From Actinomadura pelletieri DSM 43383 (lineage in GTDB: Bacteria; Actinomycetota; Actinomycetes; Streptosporangiales; Streptosporangiaceae), in the NCBI RefSeq assembly GCF_003634705.1, contig NZ_RBWU01000005.1:310001-374000 (forward strand): a DNA stretch of 64,000 nt, in the 5' to 3' direction. Shown one piece after another: positions 23,910 to 31,736 of the stretch. How positions within the stretch are numbered: position 1 is the stretch's first letter; each line of letters begins with the position of its first letter. Under the pieces are notes generated by a model that saw nothing but the letters and a program-made list of their open reading frames with translations, had not been told where the DNA came from and ran no database searches. The position numbers and the translations under genes were made by a program.

Positions 23910-25103
23910 GTGACGCCGACCCAAAGACTGCGAGCCCTGTCAGACGAGCACAGCGCGCACAACTACCACCCGCTCCCGATCGTGGTCGCCGAGGCGGAGG
24001 GCGTGTGGATCACCGATGTCGAGGGGCGCCGGTACCTCGACATGCTCGCCGCGTACTCGGCCGTCAACTTCGGGCACCGCAACCCGCGCCTCACCGCGGC
24101 CGCCAAACGGCAGATGGACCGCGTGACGCTGGTGAGCCGCGCGTTCGACCACGACAACTTCGGGCCGTTCGTCACCGAACTGGCCGAACTGTGCCGCAAG
24201 GACATGGTCCTGCCGATGAACAGCGGCGCCGAGGGCGTCGAGACCGCGCTGAAGACGGCGCGCAAGTGGGGGTACGAGGTCAAGGGCGTCCCGGCGAACC
24301 AGGCGAACATCGTCACCTTCGAGGGCAACTTCCACGGCCGTACCACCACGATCGTCAGCTTCTCCACCGACGCCGATGCCAAGGACGACTACGGTCCCTA
24401 CACGCCTGGGTTCCGCACCGTTCCGTACGGGGACGTCGAGGCGCTCAAGGCCGCGATGGACGGCTCCACCGTCGGCGTGCTGATCGAACCGATCCAGGGC
24501 GAGGCCGGAGTGAACGTCCCGCCGAGCGGGTTCCTGCGCGCGGTCCGGGACCTGTGCACCGCGAACGACACTTTGATGATCGCGGACGAGATCCAGTCGG
24601 GTCTCGGCCGCACCGGCGCCACGTTCGCCTGCGAGCACGAGGACGTCGTCCCCGACATCTACATCCTCGGCAAGGCGCTCGGCGGCGGGATCGTCCCGGT
24701 GTCCGCCGTCGTCGCGGACGCGGACGTTCTCGGCGTCTTCCGGCCGGGCCAGCACGGCTCCACGTTCGGCGGCAACCCGCTCGCCTGCGCCATCGGCCGT
24801 GAGGTCGTCGCGATGCTGAAGACCGGGGAATACCAGGAACGTTCCAGGACACTCGGCGCGCACATGCACGAACGGCTCGCCCGGCTGCCCGCCGGCACGG
24901 CGCGCGAGATCCGCGGTCGCGGCCTGTGGGCGGGCGTGGAACTCCACGGGAAGGCGCGTCCGGTCAGCGAACGCCTGATGGACCTCGGTGTCCTCGTCAA
25001 GGAGACCCACGAGACCACGCTGCGCCTCGCCCCGCCCCTGATCATCGAGCGCGACGACCTCGACTGGGCCCTCGACCAACTCGAAACGGCCCTCAAGGGC
25101 TGA
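23910..25103 (+). CDS. rocD: Ornithine aminotransferase (ornithine--oxo-acid transaminase)
   Basis: 397 residues from a GTG with AAGGAG 5 bases upstream. Converts ornithine and 2-oxoglutarate to glutamate semialdehyde and glutamate in the cytoplasm, using PLP. Class III aminotransferase hallmarks: NSGAEGVETALKTARKWGY, FEGNFHGRT, LIEPIQGEAG, ADEIQSGLGRTG and the Schiff-base Lys255 in ILGKALGGG, then GSTFGGNPLACA. The YSAVNFGHRNPRL and NSGAEGVE segments are those of RocD rather than ArgD. Length is normal. Divergently transcribed Lrp gene upstream, 178-base shared promoter region. Confidence 0.92.
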   Translation: MTPTQRLRALSDEHSAHNYHPLPIVVAEAEGVWITDVEGRRYLDMLAAYSAVNFGHRNPRLTAAAKRQMDRVTLVSRAFDHDNFGPFVTELAELCRKDMVLPMNSGAEGVETALKTARKWGYEVKGVPANQANIVTFEGNFHGRTTTIVSFSTDADAKDDYGPYTPGFRTVPYGDVEALKAAMDGSTVGVLIEPIQGEAGVNVPPSGFLRAVRDLCTANDTLMIADEIQSGLGRTGATFACEHEDVVPDIYILGKALGGGIVPVSAVVADADVLGVFRPGQHGSTFGGNPLACAIGREVVAMLKTGEYQERSRTLGAHMHERLARLPAGTAREIRGRGLWAGVELHGKARPVSERLMDLGVLVKETHETTLRLAPPLIIERDDLDWALDQLETALKG

Positions 25104-25227
25104 GCCCCCTCCGCGGCGCTCTGGTCAGGGCCGTTTCGGTCAGGGCAAACCCGAGTCTCACCCAAGGAGTGGTCTGCGGCCCGCGCGGCGCGGCCCGCGG
25201 GGTCCGCGGCGGCGGCACGGTGGGCGC

Positions 25228-26196
25228 ATGCTGCGGATCAGGAATAGGCGCCGGGTGTTCGTCGGATGCGGAGCGTTGGCGTTGGGCGCCCTGCTGCTGC
25301 TCGGGGGCGGCCTGTACCTGTTGCAGCGCGCGTACGACGGGGACGTGAAGCGCCTCGCGGGGGCGCTGCCGACCGGGGCCGGACGACCCTCGTCCAGCGG
25401 ACGCGGCGAGAACTGGCTGCTGATCGGGTCCGACCGGCGGGAGGACCAGCCGTCGATGGGCGCCCGCGCCGACGCGATCATGCTGGTGCACCTGTCCGGG
25501 CGCGGCGATCGGGTGTCGGTCATCGGCATTCCCCGCGACGGCTGGGTGCCCGTCCCCGGACACGGCACCACGAAGATCAACGCGGCGTTCGCGTACGGCG
25601 GGCCGCCGCTGCTGATCCGGACCGTGGAGCAGCTCACGCGGGTGCGCGTCGACCACTACGCCGCGCTCGACTTCAACGGGTTCGTGGAGATGACGGACGC
25701 GCTCGGCGGGGTCGACGTGACGATCATCGAGCGGACCCACGACCCGAAGCACAACCGCACCTGGCAGCCGGGACGCCAGCATCTGGACGGCGTCGAGGCG
25801 CTGGACTTCGTCCGGCAGCGCTGGAACCTCCCGAACGGCGACCTCGACCGGATCAAGCGGCAGCAGGCGTTCCTGCACGCCCTCGCCGACAAAGCGCTCG
25901 ACACCCGCAATCCCATCAAGATCGACCGGTTCGTGCGGGCGGCGTCGCGTTCGGTGACCGTGGACGAGACGGTGTCGTCCGGCACACTGCGCGGGCTGGC
26001 GACCCGGCTGCTGCGGACATCGATGATGGAGTACCTCACCGCGCCCGTGGCGGGCGTGGCCAAGCGGGGCGACCAGAGCGTCGTCCTCTTGGCCGACAAC
26101 GGGGTGAAGGAGCTGTTCACGGCCGTGCGCGATGACCGTGTCGGCGAGTACATGACGCGCAAGGGCAAGGCCAACTCGGTCGATGCCGTCCACTGA
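25228..26196 (+). CDS. LytR-CpsA-Psr (LCP) family protein
   Basis: 322 residues. One N-terminal membrane segment (FVGCGALALGALLLLGGGLYLL) then the LCP domain outside: NWLLIGSDRREDQ, ADAIMLVHLSGRGDRVSVIGIPRDGWV, INAAFAYGGPPLLIRTVEQLTRVRVDHYAALDFNGFVEMTDALGGVDV, and FVRQRWNLPNGDLDRIKRQQAF. The conserved Asp and Arg residues of the pyrophosphate/polyprenyl-phosphate site (RDGW, VRQRW, DLDRIKRQQ) are present. LCP proteins attach secondary wall polymers to peptidoglycan. No wall-polymer genes are adjacent. It lacks the LytR_C domain that the second LCP protein in this window has. Confidence 0.88.
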   Translation: MLRIRNRRRVFVGCGALALGALLLLGGGLYLLQRAYDGDVKRLAGALPTGAGRPSSSGRGENWLLIGSDRREDQPSMGARADAIMLVHLSGRGDRVSVIGIPRDGWVPVPGHGTTKINAAFAYGGPPLLIRTVEQLTRVRVDHYAALDFNGFVEMTDALGGVDVTIIERTHDPKHNRTWQPGRQHLDGVEALDFVRQRWNLPNGDLDRIKRQQAFLHALADKALDTRNPIKIDRFVRAASRSVTVDETVSSGTLRGLATRLLRTSMMEYLTAPVAGVAKRGDQSVVLLADNGVKELFTAVRDDRVGEYMTRKGKANSVDAVH

Positions 26197-26252
26197 GCCG
26201 GAATATTCAGGGCCACCTGGGTGACATGTCCAACAACAGAATGATGTGACGG

Positions 26253-26268
26253 ATCCGTCCGGACGGAT
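26253..26268. promoter_or_regulatory. Perfect 16-bp palindrome upstream of PadR gene
   Basis: ATCCGTCCGGACGGAT is a perfect palindrome 44 bases upstream of the PadR ATG. It touches the second dyad at its right end, so the two may form a compound operator. Confidence 0.6.
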
Positions 26269-26287
26269 TAGTCTAAGTGGACTAATC
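26266..26287. promoter_or_regulatory. Probable PadR operator (8-6-8 inverted repeat)
   Basis: GATTAGTC (26266-26273) and GACTAATC (26280-26287) are perfect inverted arms with the 6-base spacer TAAGTG, 24 bases ahead of the PadR start. It is an AT-richer island in GC-rich DNA and may overlap the -10 region. PadR proteins typically repress their own operon through such dyads. Confidence 0.7.
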
Positions 26288-26311
26288 GCTCCCGAGCCGG
26301 AAGCCGCCCCG

Positions 26312-26974
26312 ATGTCCCGACCGCTCACCCCGCTCGCGCTGACCGTGCTGCGCATGCTGTGCGACGGGCCCATGCACCCGTACGAGATGCGCCAGCGCAT
26401 CCGCGACCACGCCTACGACCAAGCCGTGAAGATCACCCACGGCGCGCTCTACCACTCGGTGGAGCGGCTCGCCGCGGCGGGCCTGATCGAGCCGCTGGAG
26501 ACCAGCCGCGAGGGGCGGCGGCCCGAGCGCACCGTCTACACGATCACCGCCGCCGGACGGGACGCCGCCAACTTCCGGCTCGGTGAGCTGCTGGCCCGGC
26601 CCACCGCGGAGTTCCCGCTGTTCGGCACGGCCCTGGCGTTCCTCAACCTGTTGCCGGAGCAGGAGGTGGCGCGGCAGCTCCGGCACCGCGCCGTCGTCCT
26701 GGAGGCGAAGCTCGCCGGGCATCAGACGGCGAACGAGGCGCTGCTGAAGTCCGGGTTGGAACGCTACAAGCTCCTCGACCACGAATGGTCGATCGCGCGG
26801 GTCCGCGCCGAGCTCGACTTCGTCCGCGCGCTGGCCGACGACCTGGAGTCCGGCCGCGTCACCTGGAACGACGACGGGGAGTCGGCTCGGCGTCCCGCGA
26901 TGCCCGCCCCTTACCGCACCGGCCACGACACCACCGAAGACGACCCGACCGAGACGGCCCGGGAGGCCACATGA
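26312..26974 (+). CDS. PadR family transcriptional regulator
   Basis: 220 residues from the ATG at 26312; the in-frame GTG at 26246 is rejected because the extra 22 codons are the two palindromes. N-terminal winged helix: LTPLALTVLRMLCDGPMHPYEMRQRI ... ITHGALYHSVERLAAAGLIEPLETSREGRRPERTVYTITAAG, the PadR signature. The C-terminal helical domain (VARQLRHRAVVLEAKLAGHQTANEALL) follows and the end is acidic and probably flexible. Stop overlaps the efflux pump ATG (ATGA), so the two are one operon. It likely represses the pump until a phenolic or drug ligand binds. Confidence 0.88.
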   Translation: MSRPLTPLALTVLRMLCDGPMHPYEMRQRIRDHAYDQAVKITHGALYHSVERLAAAGLIEPLETSREGRRPERTVYTITAAGRDAANFRLGELLARPTAEFPLFGTALAFLNLLPEQEVARQLRHRAVVLEAKLAGHQTANEALLKSGLERYKLLDHEWSIARVRAELDFVRALADDLESGRVTWNDDGESARRPAMPAPYRTGHDTTEDDPTETAREAT

Positions 26975-28584
26975 GCAGATGGCGCGGCAATCCCTGGGCG
27001 ATCCTGCTGACGCTGTCGCTCGGTTTCTTCATGACACTGCTCGACCTGACGATCGTCAACATCGCGATCCCCAGCATGATCGACAAGCTGGACGCGTCGC
27101 TGGACCAGGCGCTGTGGGTCGTCAACGCCTATGTCCTGGTGCTGGCCGTCCTGCTGATCACCGCGGGCCGACTCGGTGACCTGTGGGGCAAGAAGAACCT
27201 GTTCATCGCCGGTGTCGTGGTGTTCACGCTGTCCAGCCTGGCGTGCGGCCTCGCGCAGGACCCGTCCCAGCTGATCGCCGCCCGTGCCGTGCAGGGGTTC
27301 GGCGCCGCGCTGCTGATGCCGCAGACCTTGTCGATCATCATCGGGGTGTTCCCGCCGGAGCGGCGCGGCACCGCCCTCGGCGTCTGGGGCGCGGTCGCCG
27401 GGGTGTCCACCATCACCGGGCCGACGCTCGGCGGGCTGCTGGTCACCCATCTCGACTGGCGGTGGATCTTCTTCGTGAACCTGCCGATCGGCCTGCTCGT
27501 GCTGGTCATGGCAGTGCCGATCCTGCCGGGCGAACGGTCCGGCGTCCGGCACCGGTTCGACCTGCTCGGCGTGCTGCTGGCCTCCGCCGCCCTGTTCTGT
27601 CTGACGTTCGCGCTCACCGAGGGCCAGAAGCACCAGTGGAACGCGACGATCTGGGGACTGATCGCCGCGGGCGTCGCGCTGCTCCTGGTGTTCGTGGCGT
27701 ACCAGCGCACCCGGCAGGACGCGGAGCCGCTCGTGCCGTTCTCGCTGTTCCGGGACCGCAACTTCACGATCCTCAGCCTCGTCGGCGCCGCCGTGTCGGT
27801 CGGCATGGTCGGCATGATCCTGCCGTTGACGATCTACCTCCAGTCGGTGCTGGCCTTCAGCGCGCTGAAGGCGGGACTCGTGCTCGCGCCGTCCTCGGTC
27901 ATGTCGATGTTCCTCGCGCCCGTCGCCGGGCGCCTGTCCGACCGTTTCGGCGGCAAGTACATTCTGATGACGGGGCTCACCCTCTACGCCGCCGGGATGC
28001 TGTGGGTCGCGACCGTCGCCGAGGTCGGCACGAACTGGACCGCGTTCGTCGTCCCGCTCGCCATCGCGGGCGTCGGCATCGGCTGCGTGTTCGCGCCGAT
28101 GGCGACCGAGGCCACCCGGCACGTCCCGCCCCGGCTCGCGGGCGCCGCGTCCGGCGTCAACAACACCGTCCGGCAGGTCGGCTCCGTGCTCGGCGCCGCC
28201 GCGGTCGGCGCCGTCCTGCAGAACCGGCTGGCGTCGTCGCTGCGGGACGAGGCGACCACGCGCGCGTCGGCCCTTCCGGAGGACGTGCGCACCGGCTTCG
28301 TGCGGGGCTTCGCGGACGCGGGGAAGGGCGGTCTGGAGGTCGGCGCCGGGCAGACCGGCACGAAGGAACAGCTCCCTGCCGGCATCCCGCCGGACGTGGC
28401 GCAGCGCGTCCACGAACTGGCCGCACAGGTGTTCTCGCACGGCTTCGTGCACGCCATGAAGCCGGCGATGCTGCTCCCGATCGGCGTCATGTTCCTCAGC
28501 GCCCTGGCCTGCCTGACCCTGCGGGGCCGCCGGGCCGGGCCGCCCGCGGGCGTCGACGCGGAACCGGAGCACATCACGACCTGA
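26971..28584 (+). CDS. DHA2-family MFS multidrug efflux transporter
   Basis: 537 residues with about 14 membrane segments, the EmrB/QacA subfamily length. Motifs: N-terminal LDLTIVNIAIPSM (motif D1 of the 14-TM family), AGRLGDLWGKKNLF (motif A), RAVQGFGAALLMPQTLSII (motif B), GVWGAVAGVSTITGPTLGGLL (motif C, antiporter signature) and WRWIFFVNLPIGLL. An outer loop of about 80 residues near the C-terminus (SLRDEATTRASALPEDVRTGF ...) is larger than usual. It should exchange protons for a lipophilic compound at the plasma membrane. Co-transcribed with PadR. Confidence 0.9.
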   Translation: MSRWRGNPWAILLTLSLGFFMTLLDLTIVNIAIPSMIDKLDASLDQALWVVNAYVLVLAVLLITAGRLGDLWGKKNLFIAGVVVFTLSSLACGLAQDPSQLIAARAVQGFGAALLMPQTLSIIIGVFPPERRGTALGVWGAVAGVSTITGPTLGGLLVTHLDWRWIFFVNLPIGLLVLVMAVPILPGERSGVRHRFDLLGVLLASAALFCLTFALTEGQKHQWNATIWGLIAAGVALLLVFVAYQRTRQDAEPLVPFSLFRDRNFTILSLVGAAVSVGMVGMILPLTIYLQSVLAFSALKAGLVLAPSSVMSMFLAPVAGRLSDRFGGKYILMTGLTLYAAGMLWVATVAEVGTNWTAFVVPLAIAGVGIGCVFAPMATEATRHVPPRLAGAASGVNNTVRQVGSVLGAAAVGAVLQNRLASSLRDEATTRASALPEDVRTGFVRGFADAGKGGLEVGAGQTGTKEQLPAGIPPDVAQRVHELAAQVFSHGFVHAMKPAMLLPIGVMFLSALACLTLRGRRAGPPAGVDAEPEHITT

Positions 28585-28590
28585 GGGGAC

Positions 28591-28623
28591 GCGCGGGCCG
28601 CTACCGTTCGATGCGGCCCGCGC
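28591..28623. terminator. Bidirectional hairpin between MFS and DUF6113 genes
   Basis: Perfect 11-bp arms GCGCGGGCCGC (28591-28601) and GCGGCCCGCGC (28613-28623) with an 11-base loop between two convergent genes; the right arm lies within the last codons of the DUF6113 gene. No T-run. Confidence 0.65.
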
Positions 28624-29122
28624 GGCCGAGGAGCCACTGCCCCGAAGGCCCGGACGGGCGGACGCACAGCACCCCGAGCACGGCCGCGGTCAGACCGCCG
28701 ATGATGTAGACGTACCCGGCGTAGTTGGTCCTGTCGCTGAGTTCCGCGGGCATGGCCAGGTCGCCGCCGGGGCCCCCGCTCGACAGGACGAAGACGACGA
28801 TCACCCACGCGACCGTGATGACGACGGGACCGGTGCGGCCGCCCATCCCCCACCCGGCCAGCCACACCGCCGCGAACAGCACCAGAACGAGCACGATCGA
28901 CGCGACCGGGACCCGCTCCACGCTCCACATTTGGACGAACGAGCCGACCACGCCGTACAGGGCGCCGAACAGCCCGAGGACCGCGTAGGCGGCCCCGGTC
29001 ACCACCGCGTCGGACGCGGCGGCGTTCCCCGGACCGCTCGGCGGCCCGCCCGGCGAGGGCTCGCCGTCCGCGGAGAGCCGCTGTTTGGCGAGGCTCACCC
29101 GGGTTTCGTCGTTGTCGTCCAC
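28601..29122 (-). CDS. DUF6113-like membrane protein
   Basis: 173 residues from a GTG at 29122 with GAGG just before it; the longer open frame upstream would run through mshB and is rejected. The N-terminal 45 residues are polar (DDNDETRVSLAKQRLSADGE, then Pro/Gly-rich). Four to five membrane segments follow (AAYAVLGLFGALYGVVGSFV, ASIVLVLVLFAAVWLAG, VVITVAWVIVVFVLSS, GYVYIIGGLTAAVLGVLCV). Proteins of this type are commonly found next to mshB in actinomycetes, as here (10-base gap). Function is unknown. Confidence 0.7.
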   Translation of the reverse strand: MDDNDETRVSLAKQRLSADGEPSPGGPPSGPGNAAASDAVVTGAAYAVLGLFGALYGVVGSFVQMWSVERVPVASIVLVLVLFAAVWLAGWGMGGRTGPVVITVAWVIVVFVLSSGGPGGDLAMPAELSDRTNYAGYVYIIGGLTAAVLGVLCVRPSGPSGQWLLGRAGRIER

Positions 29123-29132
29123 AAACCTCAGG

Positions 29133-30062
29133 CTACCGGGACCCGTCCCCGGCGCCCGCCGGTCGACCGAGTTCCACCGGCAGGCCCGCGAACAGGTCCT
29201 GCTCGCGGCGACCGGGCCCGACCGGGCCGCGCTCACCGACCTGCAGGATGAAGTACTCCGTACCGAACGCCTGCTGGCCCAGGTTGTTCGACAGCGCGAA
29301 GAACGGCCCGATCTGCTCGGGCGCCACGACGATCTGCGTGCGGTGGGCGCGCAGCGCGGCGAGCTTGGCGGGCAGGTGGGCACGGGCGTCCACGACCGTG
29401 GTGACCTGACCGTCCGGCACACCGGAGCCGAGCTCGTCGAGCCCGGCGACGCGCGCGAACGGCAGCTTCGCCTCCCGCATCACCGCGATCGCGCGGGCGA
29501 GGACGGTCCGGGGCGTGGCGTAGGCGTAGAACTTGGCGACCCGCCACGGCTCGGCCCCGTCCTCGTAGGACGGGTCGGCCGCCAGCTCGAACGCCCGCCG
29601 GGTCACGCGGTGCGCCTGGATGTGGTCGGGGTGACCGTAGTTGCCGCGCTCGTCATAGGTGACGATCACCTGCGGGCGGACCTCGCGGATGACGGCGGCG
29701 AGGTGCGGCGCCGCCGCGCCGACGTCCGCGCGCCAGAAGCAGCGCGGATCGTCGTTCGTGGGCGCGCCCATCATTCCCGAGTCGCGCCAGCGTCCCGGGC
29801 CGCCGAGGAAGCGGTGGTCGCCGACGCCGAGCGCGTCGCACGCCGCGGCGAGTTCGCCGATGCGGTGTTCGCCGAGGCGGTCCTCCTTGTCCGAGGCCAG
29901 GTGGCGCAGGTCCTCGGGGATGACCTCACCCTCCTCGCCGAGCGTGCAGGTGACCAGACAGACGTGGGCTCCCTCGGCGGCGTACTTGGCCATGGTCGCC
30001 CCGGTCCCGATTGACTCGTCGTCCGGATGGGCGTGGACGAACAGGATCCGCGGCTCCTTCAT
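29133..30062 (-). CDS. mshB: GlcNAc-inositol deacetylase of mycothiol biosynthesis
   Basis: 309 residues. MshB removes the acetyl group from N-acetylglucosaminyl-inositol, the second enzymatic stage of mycothiol synthesis in the cytoplasm. The zinc/catalytic motif AHPDDES (His12, Asp14, Asp15) and the second zinc motif GHPDH (His144, Asp146, His147) match the LmbE-like deacetylase fold, and the segments LVTCTLGEEGEVIPEDLRHL and RWRDSGMMGAP distinguish MshB from the conjugate amidase Mca. It heads an operon with the DUF6113 gene. It also marks the host as a mycothiol-making actinomycete. Confidence 0.92.
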   Translation of the reverse strand: MKEPRILFVHAHPDDESIGTGATMAKYAAEGAHVCLVTCTLGEEGEVIPEDLRHLASDKEDRLGEHRIGELAAACDALGVGDHRFLGGPGRWRDSGMMGAPTNDDPRCFWRADVGAAAPHLAAVIREVRPQVIVTYDERGNYGHPDHIQAHRVTRRAFELAADPSYEDGAEPWRVAKFYAYATPRTVLARAIAVMREAKLPFARVAGLDELGSGVPDGQVTTVVDARAHLPAKLAALRAHRTQIVVAPEQIGPFFALSNNLGQQAFGTEYFILQVGERGPVGPGRREQDLFAGLPVELGRPAGAGDGSR

Positions 30063-30130
30063 AGGAAACGAGCCTACTCAGAGCGCGGGGCGGCGTGGAT
30101 GACCGCCCTGCCCGGCGGCGAACTCCCCGG

Positions 30131-31543
30131 TCAGGGAACGCTGCCCGGAGGCGGGTCCTCGCCGCCTCCACCCTCACCGCCGCCGTCGGGCGGCGACTGG
30201 GTGGGTGTGGTCGGCGTGGTCGGCGGGGTCGGGGTGTCGGTGTCCGGCGGCGGTGTCTCGTCCTGGGTCGGCGGGGTCGGGGTGTCGGTGTCCGGCGGCG
30301 GTGTGTTCTGCCGCGTCCGCGTGGGGGTCGGCGTCGGCTCCTCTTCCTCCTCGGTCGTCGGCGACTCGGAGACCGTTTCAGAGTCGGTGACCGACGGCGA
30401 GACGGGCGTGGTCGGCGAGTTGTCGCCGCGGTTGGCCATGGCCACGCCCACGACCACCGCCAGCACGACGATGGCGGCGATGGCCACGAAGATCGGCAGT
30501 TTGGACTTGCGCTCCGGCTCCCAGTCGTCGTAGCGGGCGCGTCCCGCACCGTGCGGGGGGCCGGCCGGCGGCACCTGTCCGGTGTACTCGGCGGGCGACA
30601 CACGGCGGGTCGCGCCGCCGGGCGGCGACGCGGCCGCCATCATCCCGGCGCCGGCGACACCGCCCGCCGCGATCGTGGAGCCCTCCGCGAGCATCGTGGT
30701 GGCCTGCGCGGGGTCGTCCATGCGGGTCTGCCCGGCGCCGCCCGGACCGCTCCCGATCAACGCCATCATGATCTGCTGGGCGGTCGGCCGCCGCTCCGGC
30801 TCCTTGACCAGGCACGCCGCGATCAACCGGTGCAGATCGGCCGGCAGGCCCTCCAGCACCGGCGGCTCGTGCATCACCCGGTTGATCACCGCGACGACGG
30901 TGTCGTCGCCGAAGGGCGGGCGCCCGGTCGCGGCGAACACCATCGTGGTGGCCCACGCCCACACGTCCACCGCCTCGGTGAGCGTGGCGCCCGCCACCTG
31001 CTCGGGCGCCATGTAGGACGGGGTGCCGATCGCCTTGGTCGCGTTGGTCTGGCCCGCGTCGAAGGCCCGCGCGATGCCGAAGTCGATGACCCGTGGCCCG
31101 TCCGGCGCCATGATCACGTTGTGCGGTTTGAAGTCGCGGTGCACGATGCCGGCCTGGTGGATCGCGACCAGCGCCGTCGCGGTGCCGATCGCGAGCCGCT
31201 CCAGCGCCGCGCCCGCGATCGGCCCGCTGTCGGTGACCTGCTTGTACAGCGAGGGTCCCGGCACGTACTCACTGGCGATGTAGGGCTGGTCGCCCGCGAC
31301 GTCGGCCTCCAGGACCTGCGCGGTGCAGAACCGCGCCACCTGCTTGGCGGCCTGCGCCTCCCGGACGAACCGGTTGCGCGCCATCGCGTCGGCGGCCAGG
31401 TCGGCGCGCAGCAGCTTGATGGCGGCCTTGTTCCCGGAGGCGTCGATTCCGGCGTAGACGACGCCCTGGCCGCCCTCGCCGAGCCGTTCGACGATCTCGT
31501 ACGAGCCAAGCCGCCGGGGATCTCCCGGCTGCAGCTCCGGCAT
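30131..31543 (-). CDS. PknB-type membrane Ser/Thr protein kinase
   Basis: 470 residues from the ATG at 31543 (GAGGAG 6-11 bases upstream); the longer in-frame N-terminus covers the promoter of the S9 peptidase and is rejected. Kinase domain about residues 10-265: GEGGQGVVY, AAIKLL, HRDFKPHN, VIDFGIA, GTPSYMAPEQ, all intact. A Gly/Ala-rich linker leads to one membrane segment (IFVAIAAIVVLAVVVGVAMA), and the outer tail is low-complexity Pro/Thr/Glu with the unit TPPPDTDTPTPPT repeated, then Gly/Glu-rich. There is no PASTA or other folded sensor. The tail may contact the wall. Confidence 0.88.
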   Translation of the reverse strand: MPELQPGDPRRLGSYEIVERLGEGGQGVVYAGIDASGNKAAIKLLRADLAADAMARNRFVREAQAAKQVARFCTAQVLEADVAGDQPYIASEYVPGPSLYKQVTDSGPIAGAALERLAIGTATALVAIHQAGIVHRDFKPHNVIMAPDGPRVIDFGIARAFDAGQTNATKAIGTPSYMAPEQVAGATLTEAVDVWAWATTMVFAATGRPPFGDDTVVAVINRVMHEPPVLEGLPADLHRLIAACLVKEPERRPTAQQIMMALIGSGPGGAGQTRMDDPAQATTMLAEGSTIAAGGVAGAGMMAAASPPGGATRRVSPAEYTGQVPPAGPPHGAGRARYDDWEPERKSKLPIFVAIAAIVVLAVVVGVAMANRGDNSPTTPVSPSVTDSETVSESPTTEEEEEPTPTPTRTRQNTPPPDTDTPTPPTQDETPPPDTDTPTPPTTPTTPTQSPPDGGGEGGGGEDPPPGSVP

Positions 31544-31736
31544 TGACCACTCCTCAACCCGCGATGACCGATGTGCTTGGGGAAGCCTTGAGCTTACGCG
31601 AGCCCGGACTCGGGCACGTGACATTCCCGGCCCACCCGGGCGACGACCCGTGATCACAGGGGGAGGTGGCGTCCGTGCGCCGCAGCCGCGCACCGTCCTG
31701 CCGCCGGGAAAGCCGCGGCTGGCAGACTCGGATGCC

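Noticed and set aside
26246..26311. GTG start 22 codons upstream for the PadR gene
   Set aside because: The extra codons consist of two perfect palindromes, which are much better explained as operators.
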